Assembly (NCBI RefSeq): GCF_024461735.1
Contig: NZ_JANGAD010000002.1
Span: 1-64,000, forward strand
Length of the DNA stretch: 64,000 nt
From: Anaerotignum propionicum
GTDB taxonomy: Bacteria; Bacillota; Clostridia; Lachnospirales; Anaerotignaceae
Reading direction: 5' to 3'
The notes under the pieces are model-generated. The model had not been told where the DNA came from, made no database searches, and saw nothing but the letters and a program-made list of their open reading frames with translations. Positions 16,943 through 25,599 of the stretch are shown here, piece after piece (position 1 is the first letter of the stretch; each line of letters begins with the position of its first letter). Position numbers and translations under genes: made by a program.

Positions 16943-18139
16943 CTATTGTGCACCTAAGCCCAAAAGCTGTGTCATTGCAGTTAAAGGCAAATATACCTCA
17001 CCATCCACTAAAATAGGATGAATTTTTGTTTCATTATTATTATATATCAAACGGAACTTTGTTTTTTCCATTTTTAAATTTCCACTTTGATTCATCAATA
17101 GTTCATTTCCTAAAGATGAAAAAGATTTTCCTGAGGTTAAAATCAATTTCGCATTTTGACTGTCCAATTGCACATCAAATTTCTTACCAAGTCCAGCAAG
17201 CTGACGTAAAGGAACATAGTCCTCATTAAAAATATTAATGGTATCTAAAGTAACTTCTTCACTACCCAAGGCGACAACTTTTTTCTCCAACTTTCTGCTG
17301 TCAGAAAGTCCAACCCATTTTAATTCATAAGGCTTAATGCGGTCGGTATAAATTCCATCTATCCCCAACGCCAACAAATCTTCAAACTGTTTATAACGGT
17401 TAATAGTATGGGCATAAACCTTGATTCCTTTTGCGTGAAGGGTATCAACCACTTCTTTTGTAACACGAGCATTCTCTATAGTAACTGTCCCAATGCCTTT
17501 TGCTTCGCAAAATTCTGCAATCTTTGGATAATCAGGATAATAATTTAAATAAAGTGTATATATCCACTCTTGGAAAGGATAAATCTCCTTCACCCAATCA
17601 TACATTTCTTCGTTATAAATTTGAGGAATAATCCGATTCAAAATTTGTGGCTGTTCCATGGCCTCAGCAATCTGCTTTAAATCTTTAAATTGCCTTTCCA
17701 CCGTAGCCTTATCTGTATCCTTTGTGTCTGTAATCAAATAAACATCAGGATATTCCACCATTAAGCTTAATACATCCACAGCGGTCAGCGGTGTCTGGTC
17801 AAAGCAAATTTTAGTACTTTGAAACGTATTTCGATCCATCACTAAGGGTGTCTTTGCATCCTGTTCCAAGCGGTAATAAGAGCCATCAGCTTCAAAATCA
17901 TGCCGAGCAACCAAAACTCCATCAGAGGTGTAGGTAAAATCCACTTCCATGGCACGAAAACCACTTCCCCATGACTCCAAAAATGCTTCCTTTGCATTTG
18001 TCTCGATTTTCCCACGAGATTCACCCAAAGCATGGGCAACTAAAGGATTTCCATCCTGCCAAGCTCCAAACACAGTAAGAGACATAGCCGAACTCATTAC
18101 TGCTGCCAGCATAATAGGCATTATTTTTTTTGCTAACAT
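16943..18139 (-). CDS. Secreted glycerophosphodiester phosphodiesterase with C-terminal stalk domain
   Basis: Hydrolyses glycerophosphodiesters to an alcohol and glycerol 3-phosphate outside the cytoplasm. The 398-residue protein has a signal peptide (about 1-26, ending VFGA), a GDPD domain (about 32-270) with VAHALGE, EVDFTYTSDGVLVARHDF and TDRIKPYEL, then a copper-amine-oxidase-N-like stalk domain (about 285-398) with VPLRQLAGLGKKFDV and a second LPLTAMTQLLG copy. The first conserved motif is AHALG where many relatives have AHRG; the arginine is replaced. An AGGAGG site precedes the ATG. Confidence 0.85.
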   Translation of the reverse strand: MLAKKIMPIMLAAVMSSAMSLTVFGAWQDGNPLVAHALGESRGKIETNAKEAFLESWGSGFRAMEVDFTYTSDGVLVARHDFEADGSYYRLEQDAKTPLVMDRNTFQSTKICFDQTPLTAVDVLSLMVEYPDVYLITDTKDTDKATVERQFKDLKQIAEAMEQPQILNRIIPQIYNEEMYDWVKEIYPFQEWIYTLYLNYYPDYPKIAEFCEAKGIGTVTIENARVTKEVVDTLHAKGIKVYAHTINRYKQFEDLLALGIDGIYTDRIKPYELKWVGLSDSRKLEKKVVALGSEEVTLDTINIFNEDYVPLRQLAGLGKKFDVQLDSQNAKLILTSGKSFSSLGNELLMNQSGNLKMEKTKFRLIYNNNETKIHPILVDGEVYLPLTAMTQLLGLGAQ

Positions 18140-18233
18140 ATTGTTACCTCCTAGTTAAGACAATGAGCTTTTCTTATTTTTCTTAAAAAATAAAAAACCT
18201 TTCCCATTGTTCTAAATTTCAGGTAAAGCCTAG

Positions 18234-18256
18234 GGTGCCGGCAAAGCCGACACCCC
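18234..18256. other. Hairpin between DUF1292 and GDPD genes
   Basis: GGGTGCCGGC and GCCGACACCC pair with one mismatch around an AAA loop. No T run follows, so terminator function is uncertain. It resembles other GC hairpins scattered in this chromosome (13-33, 33541-33563). Confidence 0.4.
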
Positions 18257-18278
18257 TACTGAGGATTGTATCCTAATT

Positions 18279-18599
18279 TTATTCTTCGTCTTCGTCCTCA
18301 AACAAATCATTGAATGCAGCAGAAACTTTGTCAAAAAGTTCATCTTCTTCGATAACTTCCAACTCGATTTCTTCGCCAACTTCTTTGTATTCATACAGCA
18401 ATACGGTTTCATCTTCCAAAGGCATTAAGGCAATAAACTGCTTGTCCGCCACACCTTCAACCTCAAATACACCCAGAATGCCGCATTCCAATTCAGTATC
18501 ATCATCCAATGTTAAAAACATTGTTTCCAATCCCATTTCTTCGTGTTCGTGGTCATGTTCGTGATCGCATCCACATCCGCATCCGCAATTGTCACTCAT
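18279..18599 (-). CDS. DUF1292 family protein
   Basis: A 106-residue acidic protein of the DUF1292 family, common in Firmicutes and of unknown function. The N-terminus is a Cys/His-rich stretch (CGCGCGCDHEHDHEHE, about residues 5-20) that looks able to bind metal. The body has the family pattern around FLTLDDDTELECGILGVFEVEG and KQFIALMPL. I start at 18599, where GAGGAGG precedes the ATG; the upstream extension is not conserved. Confidence 0.85.
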   Translation of the reverse strand: MSDNCGCGCGCDHEHDHEHEEMGLETMFLTLDDDTELECGILGVFEVEGVADKQFIALMPLEDETVLLYEYKEVGEEIELEVIEEDELFDKVSAAFNDLFEDEDEE

Positions 18600-18665
18600 A
18601 ATTCGTACCTCCTCAAATAAATCTTTTTTCCTATCTATCATACCCTATAAAAGGCGTTAGAACAA

Positions 18666-20048
18666 TTATTTTTTTTGATTTTGAAGTTTATTTTTAGCTT
18701 TTTCTGCCTGTTTTTTTGCTTTTTTTGCGAAAAAACCTAATTCCTCTTTTTGAGGCTCCTTTTTATCCTTCCCTTTCAGTGCAAGCTTATGCGTGACTTT
18801 CGTCTCCTTTTTTGGCTTGTCTGCCCAAGCCTCAGATTTTTCGCCAAAATCCTCATCATTTAATTTTTTTGTTTTTTGTGGTTTATCTAAATCTTTTTTG
18901 GTCATGGTACTATCTACCAATTTTCCAAAGGCCATTTCTTTTTGCACAAACCGAAGCCCCCACACCTTTTCATATTTATGCACCCAACGTCTTTCGTAGG
19001 GTGTAACCAAGGTAATAGCAGTGCCTTCTGTCCCTTTTCTGCCACAACGCCCTGCTCTGTGTAGATAATGACTGGGCTCCTCAGGCACATCCATATTGAT
19101 AATGTGTGTCACCCCTTCAATATCTAAGCCTCTCGCCCCAATATCCGAAGCCACCAATACATTTGCCCTGCCATTGCGAAAATCCTCTAAAGCGTTTTTT
19201 CTATCCAGCTTCGCGGCTTTGCCGTAAATTCCTGCAGCTTTAATGCCATGAAAACAAAGCTTATCCACCGTAACTTCAATATTTTCAGGATTGTTTATAA
19301 AAACAATAGCTCTTTGTGGTTTTTCTCCTGCTAAAATTTTTCGAAGTTGTAAAAACTTGTCCCTTTGAGTAGCCAAAATATAATAATGGGCAATGCCTTG
19401 GGGAACCAAACTGCCTGTTTTAGCCTCAACAAACAGACCATCTTCCTTCATCAGCTTTTTGCTACGCTCCCTTGTCTCCTCGTCAACAGAGGCAGAAAGC
19501 AAAACAATCTGCCTCTCCTTTAGCGTGGATTTCACTACGTTTGCCACATCATCAAAGTTCCCATCCTCCAAAAGACGGTCACCTTCATCCAAAATAATGG
19601 TTTTCACCAAATGGGCAGGAACTTTTTTACGCTTAATAAAATCTAAAATTCGCCCGGTGGAACCAATGAGAATGCGTGGTTTTTCCTTTAATCTTTCCAA
19701 CTGACGCTGAGGTCCTGCGGAACCAATGATAAGCATACAGCCAATATCCAGTCCACTGTTTTCCTCCAAAAGTTCAGCCTGATGAAATACCTGAGCCGCC
19801 AGCTCATGGGTTGGGGTTAAAATAATTGCTTGGGCACCTCTTACCCCCAAATCCAAGCGCTGAAAAATAGGCAAAAGATATGCTAACGTTTTTCCCGAAC
19901 CCGTTTCGGAACGACCAATCACATCCTTGCCCGATAGAATATAGGGTATCATGTGCTTCTGTATCTCTGTGGGTGTTTCTATTCCTTGTTTTGCCAATGC
20001 TTCCACCAAAACAGAGGATAAGCCCAATTTCTCGAATCCATTTTCCAT
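18666..20048 (-). CDS. DEAD-box-family RNA helicase with a DEGD motif II
   Basis: A 460-residue superfamily 2 RNA helicase. Motifs in order: Q-motif region GIETPTEIQ, motif I SETGSGKT, motif Ia PTHELAAQ, motif II DEGD (family norm DEAD), motif III SAS (norm SAT), motif IV IVFINN, motif V ARGLDIEGV, motif VI HRAGRCGRKG. The C-terminal tail (about 375-460) is very Lys-rich and low complexity, typical of RNA-contacting tails. The motifs needed for ATP binding remain, so it is probably active. The specific RNA target is unknown. Confidence 0.88.
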   Translation of the reverse strand: MENGFEKLGLSSVLVEALAKQGIETPTEIQKHMIPYILSGKDVIGRSETGSGKTLAYLLPIFQRLDLGVRGAQAIILTPTHELAAQVFHQAELLEENSGLDIGCMLIIGSAGPQRQLERLKEKPRILIGSTGRILDFIKRKKVPAHLVKTIILDEGDRLLEDGNFDDVANVVKSTLKERQIVLLSASVDEETRERSKKLMKEDGLFVEAKTGSLVPQGIAHYYILATQRDKFLQLRKILAGEKPQRAIVFINNPENIEVTVDKLCFHGIKAAGIYGKAAKLDRKNALEDFRNGRANVLVASDIGARGLDIEGVTHIINMDVPEEPSHYLHRAGRCGRKGTEGTAITLVTPYERRWVHKYEKVWGLRFVQKEMAFGKLVDSTMTKKDLDKPQKTKKLNDEDFGEKSEAWADKPKKETKVTHKLALKGKDKKEPQKEELGFFAKKAKKQAEKAKNKLQNQKK

Positions 20049-20202
20049 GTTCTATTCCTTCCTTATTTTAAAAACAAGGGTAATTCACCATCATTCGGTA
20101 TCCATATATACTGACAGTTATTTCACCAATGCGTAATTTTCCAAGCTTATAAGCCTTTGATACCAATTATAGCCTGTTTTCATCAACCTGTAAACAAAAT
20201 CA

Positions 20203-20901
20203 TCAAACGCTATCCTTTTGTGAAAAATAATCAATAATACCTAAATAAATTGCCCATGCCAGCTTTGTTTGATACGCCTCGTCGTTCAAAAGCTGCTCCT
20301 CTGAAGGGTTGGAAAGAAACCCACACTCCACAATGACTGATGGAATCTCAGTGGTACGTAATATGTAATAATCACTGTTTTGCTTGGCTAATCGCTGGTT
20401 TTCACTATCTACATTTGCTTTTAACCGCTCCTGAATCAATTCTGCCAAATTTTTTCCATCTTCACTGGATTTGTGATAAAAAACTTGGGCGCCCTTTGCC
20501 CCAGTAGATGGAAAAGCATTTTGATGAATACTTACCAAAATATCACCGCTGCTTTCATTGGCAATTTTTTTACGTTCTGCCATATCAGCCTTTTTTTTAC
20601 TTCCCAATGCCTCATCTGTTGCTCTTGTAATAAAAACCGTAGCTCCACCCTGCTCCAAATATTGTTGTAGTTTCTCCATAACCGCCAAATTAATATTTTT
20701 TTCATCTTTTCCCAAGGAACCTGTTTTCCCGGGATCCCAGCCACCGTGCCCTGCATCCAGAATGATGATCTTTTGGTCTACAGGAAGCATCACCGCAACC
20801 TTCTTATTACTACCCACAGCAGCTACACAAACGCATATTCCAATCACAGCACACAAACAGCCAATTTTAATACCTTCTTTGACGGAAATTATTCCCTTCA
20901 T
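20203..20901 (-). CDS. cwlD: N-acetylmuramoyl-L-alanine amidase, CwlD-like
   Basis: Zinc amidase (Amidase_3) that cleaves the peptide from muramic acid. The 232-residue length and single N-terminal hydrophobic anchor (about 12-30) resemble sporulation-specific CwlD, which makes muramic-delta-lactam in spore cortex. Motifs: IILDAGHGGWDPG, VSIHQNA, and the catalytic VIVECGFLSN. The start at 20901 has AAAGGGGGC upstream; a longer frame to 21030 lacks family similarity. With spoIIP in the same window it supports a sporulating ancestry. A vegetative amidase cannot be excluded. Confidence 0.78.
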   Translation of the reverse strand: MKGIISVKEGIKIGCLCAVIGICVCVAAVGSNKKVAVMLPVDQKIIILDAGHGGWDPGKTGSLGKDEKNINLAVMEKLQQYLEQGGATVFITRATDEALGSKKKADMAERKKIANESSGDILVSIHQNAFPSTGAKGAQVFYHKSSEDGKNLAELIQERLKANVDSENQRLAKQNSDYYILRTTEIPSVIVECGFLSNPSEEQLLNDEAYQTKLAWAIYLGIIDYFSQKDSV

Positions 20902-21325
20902 TTGTCCGCCCCCTTTCTTAATAACATTATGAAGGAACAACGCAAAACTTTCTTCCAATCTTTCCAAAAACTTTATATTATCTCTGCAGATAATAACAAA
21001 GCAGTCTGATTTTAAGCAGTTAGAATCCAATCTGGAAATCTTTCAACAAAGCATTTATTGGTAATCCTAGTAAACTGCTATATTCCGTTTCTCTTGAATA
21101 CAAGAGTAAAAACCCTATGATTCCGCTATTTTGGTAAATTTCTTTGAAGTATATTGCATTTTGTACAAAAACGTGCTATTGTGTTATATTATGTTTTCCA
21201 ACCATTTTCAAATGATTTTTTTTACATTTCTCTGTGCATTTTGCCAAAGATTTCACAAAACCCATCTTGCTTTTTGCCCGTTTCTCCAAAAAAGCTTTGC
21301 ATCCAAAGAAATTCCCTCTTTTATG
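20902..21325. other. Intergenic region upstream of the amidase and serC
   Basis: No convincing gene. On the plus strand near 21150-21190 there is a weak promoter-like pair, but the clear serC promoter is further right. The segment 20902-21030 would be the amidase's own upstream region on the minus strand. Confidence 0.4.
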
Positions 21326-21353
21326 TTGACGGTTCCCGTTAAGGTGTTATAAT
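21326..21353 (+). promoter_or_regulatory. Promoter of the serC operon
   Basis: TTGACG at 21326-21331 and TATAAT at 21348-21353 with a 16-base spacer, 88 bases before the serC start codon. Confidence 0.75.
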
Positions 21354-21373
21354 TCTTCTAAGACTAAATTTGC

Positions 21374-21410
21374 ACATTTGCCCGCACCATAGAGACAAGA
21401 CGGCAAATGT
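21374..21410 (+). other. Stem-loop in the serC leader
   Basis: A perfect 9-bp stem (ACATTTGCC / GGCAAATGT) encloses a 19-base loop in the 5' leader between promoter and ribosome binding site. No T run follows. It may be a protein-binding or stabilising element. I do not recognise a known riboswitch. Confidence 0.4.
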
Positions 21411-21441
21411 CCCATAACAAATTATTTTAGGAGGCTTATTT

Positions 21442-22527
21442 ATGGAAAAAAGAGTATTCAATTTCTCAGCAGGACCATCCATGCTACCCGTAGAAGTATT
21501 AGAACAAGCACAACGTGAACTTGTTTGTTATCCTTCCTCTGGCATGTCAGTTATGGAGATGAGCCATCGATCTAAAATGTTTGAGTCTATCTTGGCAAAA
21601 GCCAAAGCTGATTTAAAAGAATTGATGCATATTCCCGATAACTATAAAATTCTGTTTCTTCAGGGTGGCGGCTCCACGCAGTTTGCAATGGTTCCTCTAA
21701 ACCTGATGAATAAAAATAAAAAAGCAGATTACGTCATTACTGGGCAATGGGCAAAAAAAGCTGCGGAAGAAGGAAAAAAATACGGACAGGTAAATGTTGT
21801 GGCGTCCTCTGCTCAAACCACCTTTGACCGCATTCCCCAGTTGGATTCTTCCAAATTCGACCCCGATGCAGATTATTTTTACATAACTTTGAATAATACC
21901 GTTTACGGCACCCGTTGGACAGAACTGCCCAATACGGGAAATGTAACTTTAGTGGGTGATATGTCCTCCTCCATTTTGTCAGAGGAAATTGACATTACAA
22001 AATTCGGCTTGCTTTATGCAGGTGCACAAAAAAATCTAGGCCCTGCTGGGGTTACCGTAGTCATTATTCGTGAGGATTTGTTAGGTAACGCCATGGATTT
22101 TACACCTACCATGCTCCGCTATGATATTCATGCGGAAAATGATTCCTTGTATAATACGCCACCCACATATGGCATTTATTTTATGGGGCTTGTTTTTGAC
22201 TGGGTGAAGCGCCAAGGGGGCGTAGCAGCCATTCAGAAAATAAACGAGCATAAAGCCTCCTTGCTTTATGACTTTTTGGATGCATCTTCCCTGTTCAAAG
22301 GCACCGTTGTTCCAAAGGATCGTTCTTTGATGAATGCCCCTTTTATTTTGCCAACAGATGAATTAAACGCAAAATTCATTAAGGAAGCAGATGCCCTTGG
22401 CTTTGTGAACCTCAAGGGGCACCGTACCGTTGGTGGTATGCGGGCAAGCATGTATAACGCAATGCCTGTGGAAGGCTTGGAAAAACTGGTGGCATTTATG
22501 AAAAAATTTGAAATGGAAAACAAATAA
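21442..22527 (+). CDS. serC: Phosphoserine aminotransferase
   Basis: PLP enzyme converting 3-phosphohydroxypyruvate to phosphoserine. The 361-residue protein starts with RVFNFSAGPSMLP and has QGGGSTQFAMVPLNL, the PLP lysine in AGAQKNLGPAGV, and the C-terminal RTVGGMRASMYNAM signature. TAGGAGG precedes the ATG. It is the first gene of serC-serA-DUF1015. Confidence 0.96.
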   Translation: MEKRVFNFSAGPSMLPVEVLEQAQRELVCYPSSGMSVMEMSHRSKMFESILAKAKADLKELMHIPDNYKILFLQGGGSTQFAMVPLNLMNKNKKADYVITGQWAKKAAEEGKKYGQVNVVASSAQTTFDRIPQLDSSKFDPDADYFYITLNNTVYGTRWTELPNTGNVTLVGDMSSSILSEEIDITKFGLLYAGAQKNLGPAGVTVVIIREDLLGNAMDFTPTMLRYDIHAENDSLYNTPPTYGIYFMGLVFDWVKRQGGVAAIQKINEHKASLLYDFLDASSLFKGTVVPKDRSLMNAPFILPTDELNAKFIKEADALGFVNLKGHRTVGGMRASMYNAMPVEGLEKLVAFMKKFEMENK

Positions 22528-22537
22528 GGAGAGTATC

Positions 22538-23707
22538 ATGTTTACAATACGTACATTAAATAATATTGCTCCCACAGGCTTGGGAAAGCTGTCGGAGAAG
22601 CACTTTCATATAGATAACACCGCAGAAAATCCCGATGGAATTATTTTGCGCAGCTTTGATATGCATAGCATGCCCATAAACGACAATTTACTGGCAGTTG
22701 CCCGTGCAGGTGCGGGAACAAATAATGTTCCTGTGGATCAGTGTTCAAGAAGAGGTATCCCCGTTTTCAATGCACCTGGCGGTAATGCCAATGCTGTAAA
22801 GGAACTGGTTCTAACAGGCTTGTTCATATCCTCCCGCCGTATTGTTGATGGCTCGGCATGGGTACAGACCATTTGCGAAAGTGATGCCTTGGAAAAGGAT
22901 ATCGAAGCAGGTAAGAAAAACTTCACAGGTCCTGAAATTTTGGGCAAGACCCTTGGGGTTATCGGCTTAGGCGCCATCGGTGTTTTGGTTGCAAATGCCG
23001 CTCTGGACTTGGGCATGGATGTGGTTGGCTATGACCCATACCTTTCTCTCGAATCCGCTTGGCATCTTTCCCCCTCTGTGGAAAAAGCAGACTCCATCGA
23101 GGATGTTGTGGCAAAAAGCGACTATATTACGCTACATATTCCTTTGAACGATAAAACAAAGCACACCTATAACGAAATATTGTTCTCCAAAACCAAAAGG
23201 GGCGCACGTTTGTTAAACTTTGCAAGGGGAGGTTTGGTTGATAATGAAGCTCTGAAAGCAGCTTTAGATCAGGGTATTATTTCCCGTTATATCACTGACT
23301 TCCCTGAGAAGGAACTCCTAGGGAACGAAAATATCATTGTCACTCCTCACCTCGGTGCTTCCACCCCTGAATCTGAGGAAAATTGTGCCATCATGGTAGC
23401 CGAAGAACTGCGGGATTATTTATACTACGGAAATGTGAAAAATTCCGTTAATTTCCCCAACTGCACCGTACCTTATAATGGAAAACCCCGTATCGCTGTT
23501 TCCCATAGAAATATTGTCAATATGATTGGGCAGCTAGGTGCTGTCTTTACAAAATACAGTATTAATATTGATAAATTGGTAAATAACTCTAAAGGAGAGT
23601 TGGCATATAACATTATCGTTTGTGACAGTCTTCCCGAAAATGAAGATGAATTGATTAGAGATTTATATGCCATTAACAGCGTAATCAAAGTACGCTTATT
23701 GAAATAA
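22538..23707 (+). CDS. serA: D-3-phosphoglycerate dehydrogenase
   Basis: First enzyme of serine synthesis, oxidising 3-phosphoglycerate with NAD+. From the ATG at 22538 (AAGGAG upstream) the protein has 389 residues. It shows GAGTNNVPVD, the Rossmann loop GVIGLGAIGVLVAN, RGGLVDNEALKAAL, the catalytic His region TPHLGASTPESE, and a C-terminal ACT-like domain (about 315-389), the usual site of serine feedback. It lies 10 bases after serC. Confidence 0.95.
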   Translation: MFTIRTLNNIAPTGLGKLSEKHFHIDNTAENPDGIILRSFDMHSMPINDNLLAVARAGAGTNNVPVDQCSRRGIPVFNAPGGNANAVKELVLTGLFISSRRIVDGSAWVQTICESDALEKDIEAGKKNFTGPEILGKTLGVIGLGAIGVLVANAALDLGMDVVGYDPYLSLESAWHLSPSVEKADSIEDVVAKSDYITLHIPLNDKTKHTYNEILFSKTKRGARLLNFARGGLVDNEALKAALDQGIISRYITDFPEKELLGNENIIVTPHLGASTPESEENCAIMVAEELRDYLYYGNVKNSVNFPNCTVPYNGKPRIAVSHRNIVNMIGQLGAVFTKYSINIDKLVNNSKGELAYNIIVCDSLPENEDELIRDLYAINSVIKVRLLK

Positions 23708-23719
23708 GGAGGAAACATT

Positions 23720-24970
23720 ATGGCTACCATCAGACCCTTTATGGGAATACGTCCCGAGGCAGACTATGCCCAGGATGTGGCAGCTCTGCCCTATGACGTT
23801 ATGAATAGTGAAGAAGCAAGAGAAATGGTGAATGGAAAACCTTATTCTTTTTTGCATATTGATAAAGCAGAGGTAGATTTACCCCAAGGTATCGATGTTT
23901 ATAGTGATGCCGTTTATGCAAAGGCAAAAGAAAATTTGGAAAGTATGATTGCACAAGGCGTTTTTATGCAAGATTTGCTTCCTAATTTATATATCTATCA
24001 GTTGACTATGAATGGCAGAAGCCAAACAGGTCTGGTTGCATGCACTTCTATTGATGAGTACCTAAATGGTACCATCAAAAAGCATGAACTTACCCGCGCG
24101 GATAAAGAGGCCGATAGAATTCGCCACGTGGATACCCTAAACGCAAATACAGGTCCTATCTTTTTGGCATATAAAAGAAACGAAATAGCTAAGACCATTA
24201 TGGATGGCTGGAAGGCTGCTAATCCCCCTGTTTATGACTTTGTGTCAGAAGATGGCATTGGTCATAGTGTTTGGGTAATAGATAGCGATACAGAAATCGG
24301 AATTTTAGTGGATTCCTTCCGCAAGCTTGAGCATTTTTACATTGCTGATGGTCATCATAGAAATGCATCAGCGGTAAAGGTTGGGCTAAAAAGAAGAGCA
24401 GAAAAGGAATTGTATACGGGAGACGAGGAATTTAATTATTACCTCTCTGTACTTTTCCCAGCAGATGAGCTGAAAATTATGGATTATAACCGTGTTGTAA
24501 AAGACTTAAACGGCCACTCTTCCGAAGAATTTCTGGCTCTTTTAACGGAGAAGTTCGTAGTCACACCTTACTCTGTTGAAGGTCAATTGCATCCTGAAAA
24601 GCCTCACCAATTTGGTATGTACTTGGATGGTAAATGGTTTTCTTTGGTTACCAACAATAATTTGATTTCTAATGATCCTGTTTTGAGCTTGGATGTGTCC
24701 ATTTTGCAAAAAGAGGTTTTGGAACCCCTCCTTGCCATTGGAGACCCACGTACAGATAAACGTATTGATTTTGTGGGAGGCATTCGTGGCTTAACCGAGC
24801 TGGAAAAACGTGTTGACAGTGGTGAAATGAAGGTTGCCTTTTCCCTTTACCCCACCTCTATGGAAGAATTGATGAATGTGGCAGATGCAGATTTGATTAT
24901 GCCACCTAAGTCCACATGGTTTGAACCAAAGTTAAGAAGCGGCCTTTTCCTTCATGATTTAGGAGAATAA
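23720..24970 (+). CDS. DUF1015 family protein
   Basis: A 416-residue protein of the DUF1015 family, which in Firmicutes often sits with serA and serC. It begins ATIRPFMGIRPE and carries the conserved YIADGHHRNASAVKVG segment in the middle and PPKSTWFEPKLRSGLFLH near the end. Its biochemical role is unknown; the recurrent context suggests serine metabolism or quality control. It is 12 bases after serA with AAGGAGG, and a terminator follows. Confidence 0.9.
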   Translation: MATIRPFMGIRPEADYAQDVAALPYDVMNSEEAREMVNGKPYSFLHIDKAEVDLPQGIDVYSDAVYAKAKENLESMIAQGVFMQDLLPNLYIYQLTMNGRSQTGLVACTSIDEYLNGTIKKHELTRADKEADRIRHVDTLNANTGPIFLAYKRNEIAKTIMDGWKAANPPVYDFVSEDGIGHSVWVIDSDTEIGILVDSFRKLEHFYIADGHHRNASAVKVGLKRRAEKELYTGDEEFNYYLSVLFPADELKIMDYNRVVKDLNGHSSEEFLALLTEKFVVTPYSVEGQLHPEKPHQFGMYLDGKWFSLVTNNNLISNDPVLSLDVSILQKEVLEPLLAIGDPRTDKRIDFVGGIRGLTELEKRVDSGEMKVAFSLYPTSMEELMNVADADLIMPPKSTWFEPKLRSGLFLHDLGE

Positions 24971-24995
24971 AATCTTTCATGTTTTATTTCATAAT

Positions 24996-25036
24996 AAATG
25001 CTCCGTTGCTGATTTCTTGCAAAGGGGCATTTTTTA
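24996..25036 (+). terminator. Terminator of the serC-serA-DUF1015 operon
   Basis: AAATGCTCC pairs with GGGGCATTT (one G-U) across a 19-base loop and is followed by a T-rich run (TTTTATTTTTTTA). Confidence 0.75.
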
Positions 25037-25131
25037 TTTTTTTATTTCCAATCATTTCTACTTCATATTTATTATGCTTTTATCATAAAAATTTTTGTTC
25101 TTCGCATACTAAGTCAAAAGGAGGGATATAA

Positions 25132-25308
25132 ATGATGAATAAATTTACAACAGGTCTTTTCATTGGCGGTATGGCAACAATGGCAGGTATTGCTTACATG
25201 GTGCAAGATCAAAAAGCTTACCGCAAGGTTATGAAAAAAGGTAGAAAAATGGCAGTCAAAGCTGAAGAAGTTATTGACGATATGATGGATGATTTAGTTG
25301 AAAGATGA
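25132..25308 (+). CDS. Small membrane-associated protein, hypothetical (58 aa)
   Basis: A 58-codon gene beginning with two ATGs after AAAAGGAGGGATATAA, a near-ideal ribosome binding site. The product has a short Gly/Met-rich hydrophobic segment (about 7-23, LFIGGMATMAGIAYM) followed by a basic amphipathic stretch and an acidic end (VIDDMMDDLVER). The layout resembles small YtxH-like membrane-anchored proteins of Firmicutes, but it is too short for a firm family call. It is flanked by terminators on both sides, so it is probably a single-gene transcript. Confidence 0.7.
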   Translation: MMNKFTTGLFIGGMATMAGIAYMVQDQKAYRKVMKKGRKMAVKAEEVIDDMMDDLVER

Positions 25309-25372
25309 TCATAGAATCCAATAAACCTAAAATCATTCACTGGTTGTTGCAGGGTGAAAAATGAGATTAGAA

Positions 25373-25410
25373 AAAGCCCGATTTGCGAAATATTGCAATA
25401 CGGGCTTTAT
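25373..25410. terminator. Bidirectional terminator after the 58-aa gene
   Basis: AAAGCCCG ... CGGGCTTT with an inner TTGC/GCAA pairing. T-rich sequence follows on the plus strand and on the minus strand. Confidence 0.7.
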
Positions 25411-25507
25411 ACTTTTTATATCTCTTTTTATTTTTTCATTGAAAACGATAACTCATATATATGGGCTATTGCACTTTTACATATTACGATTTTCAAAGAA
25501 CAAAACG

Positions 25508-25542
25508 AAAAAAGCACTCATTGACTAAATGAGTGCTTTTCT
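25508..25542. terminator. Bidirectional terminator downstream of wecB
   Basis: A perfect stem AAAAGCACTCATT / AATGAGTGCTTTT with a 5-base loop. It ends the minus-strand wecB transcript and could also stop plus-strand readthrough. Confidence 0.8.
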
Positions 25543-25599
25543 GTATCACTAAACAAAGTATATCTTTTTGTTTGATTCTCTTCGTTTTAGAATTCTATA

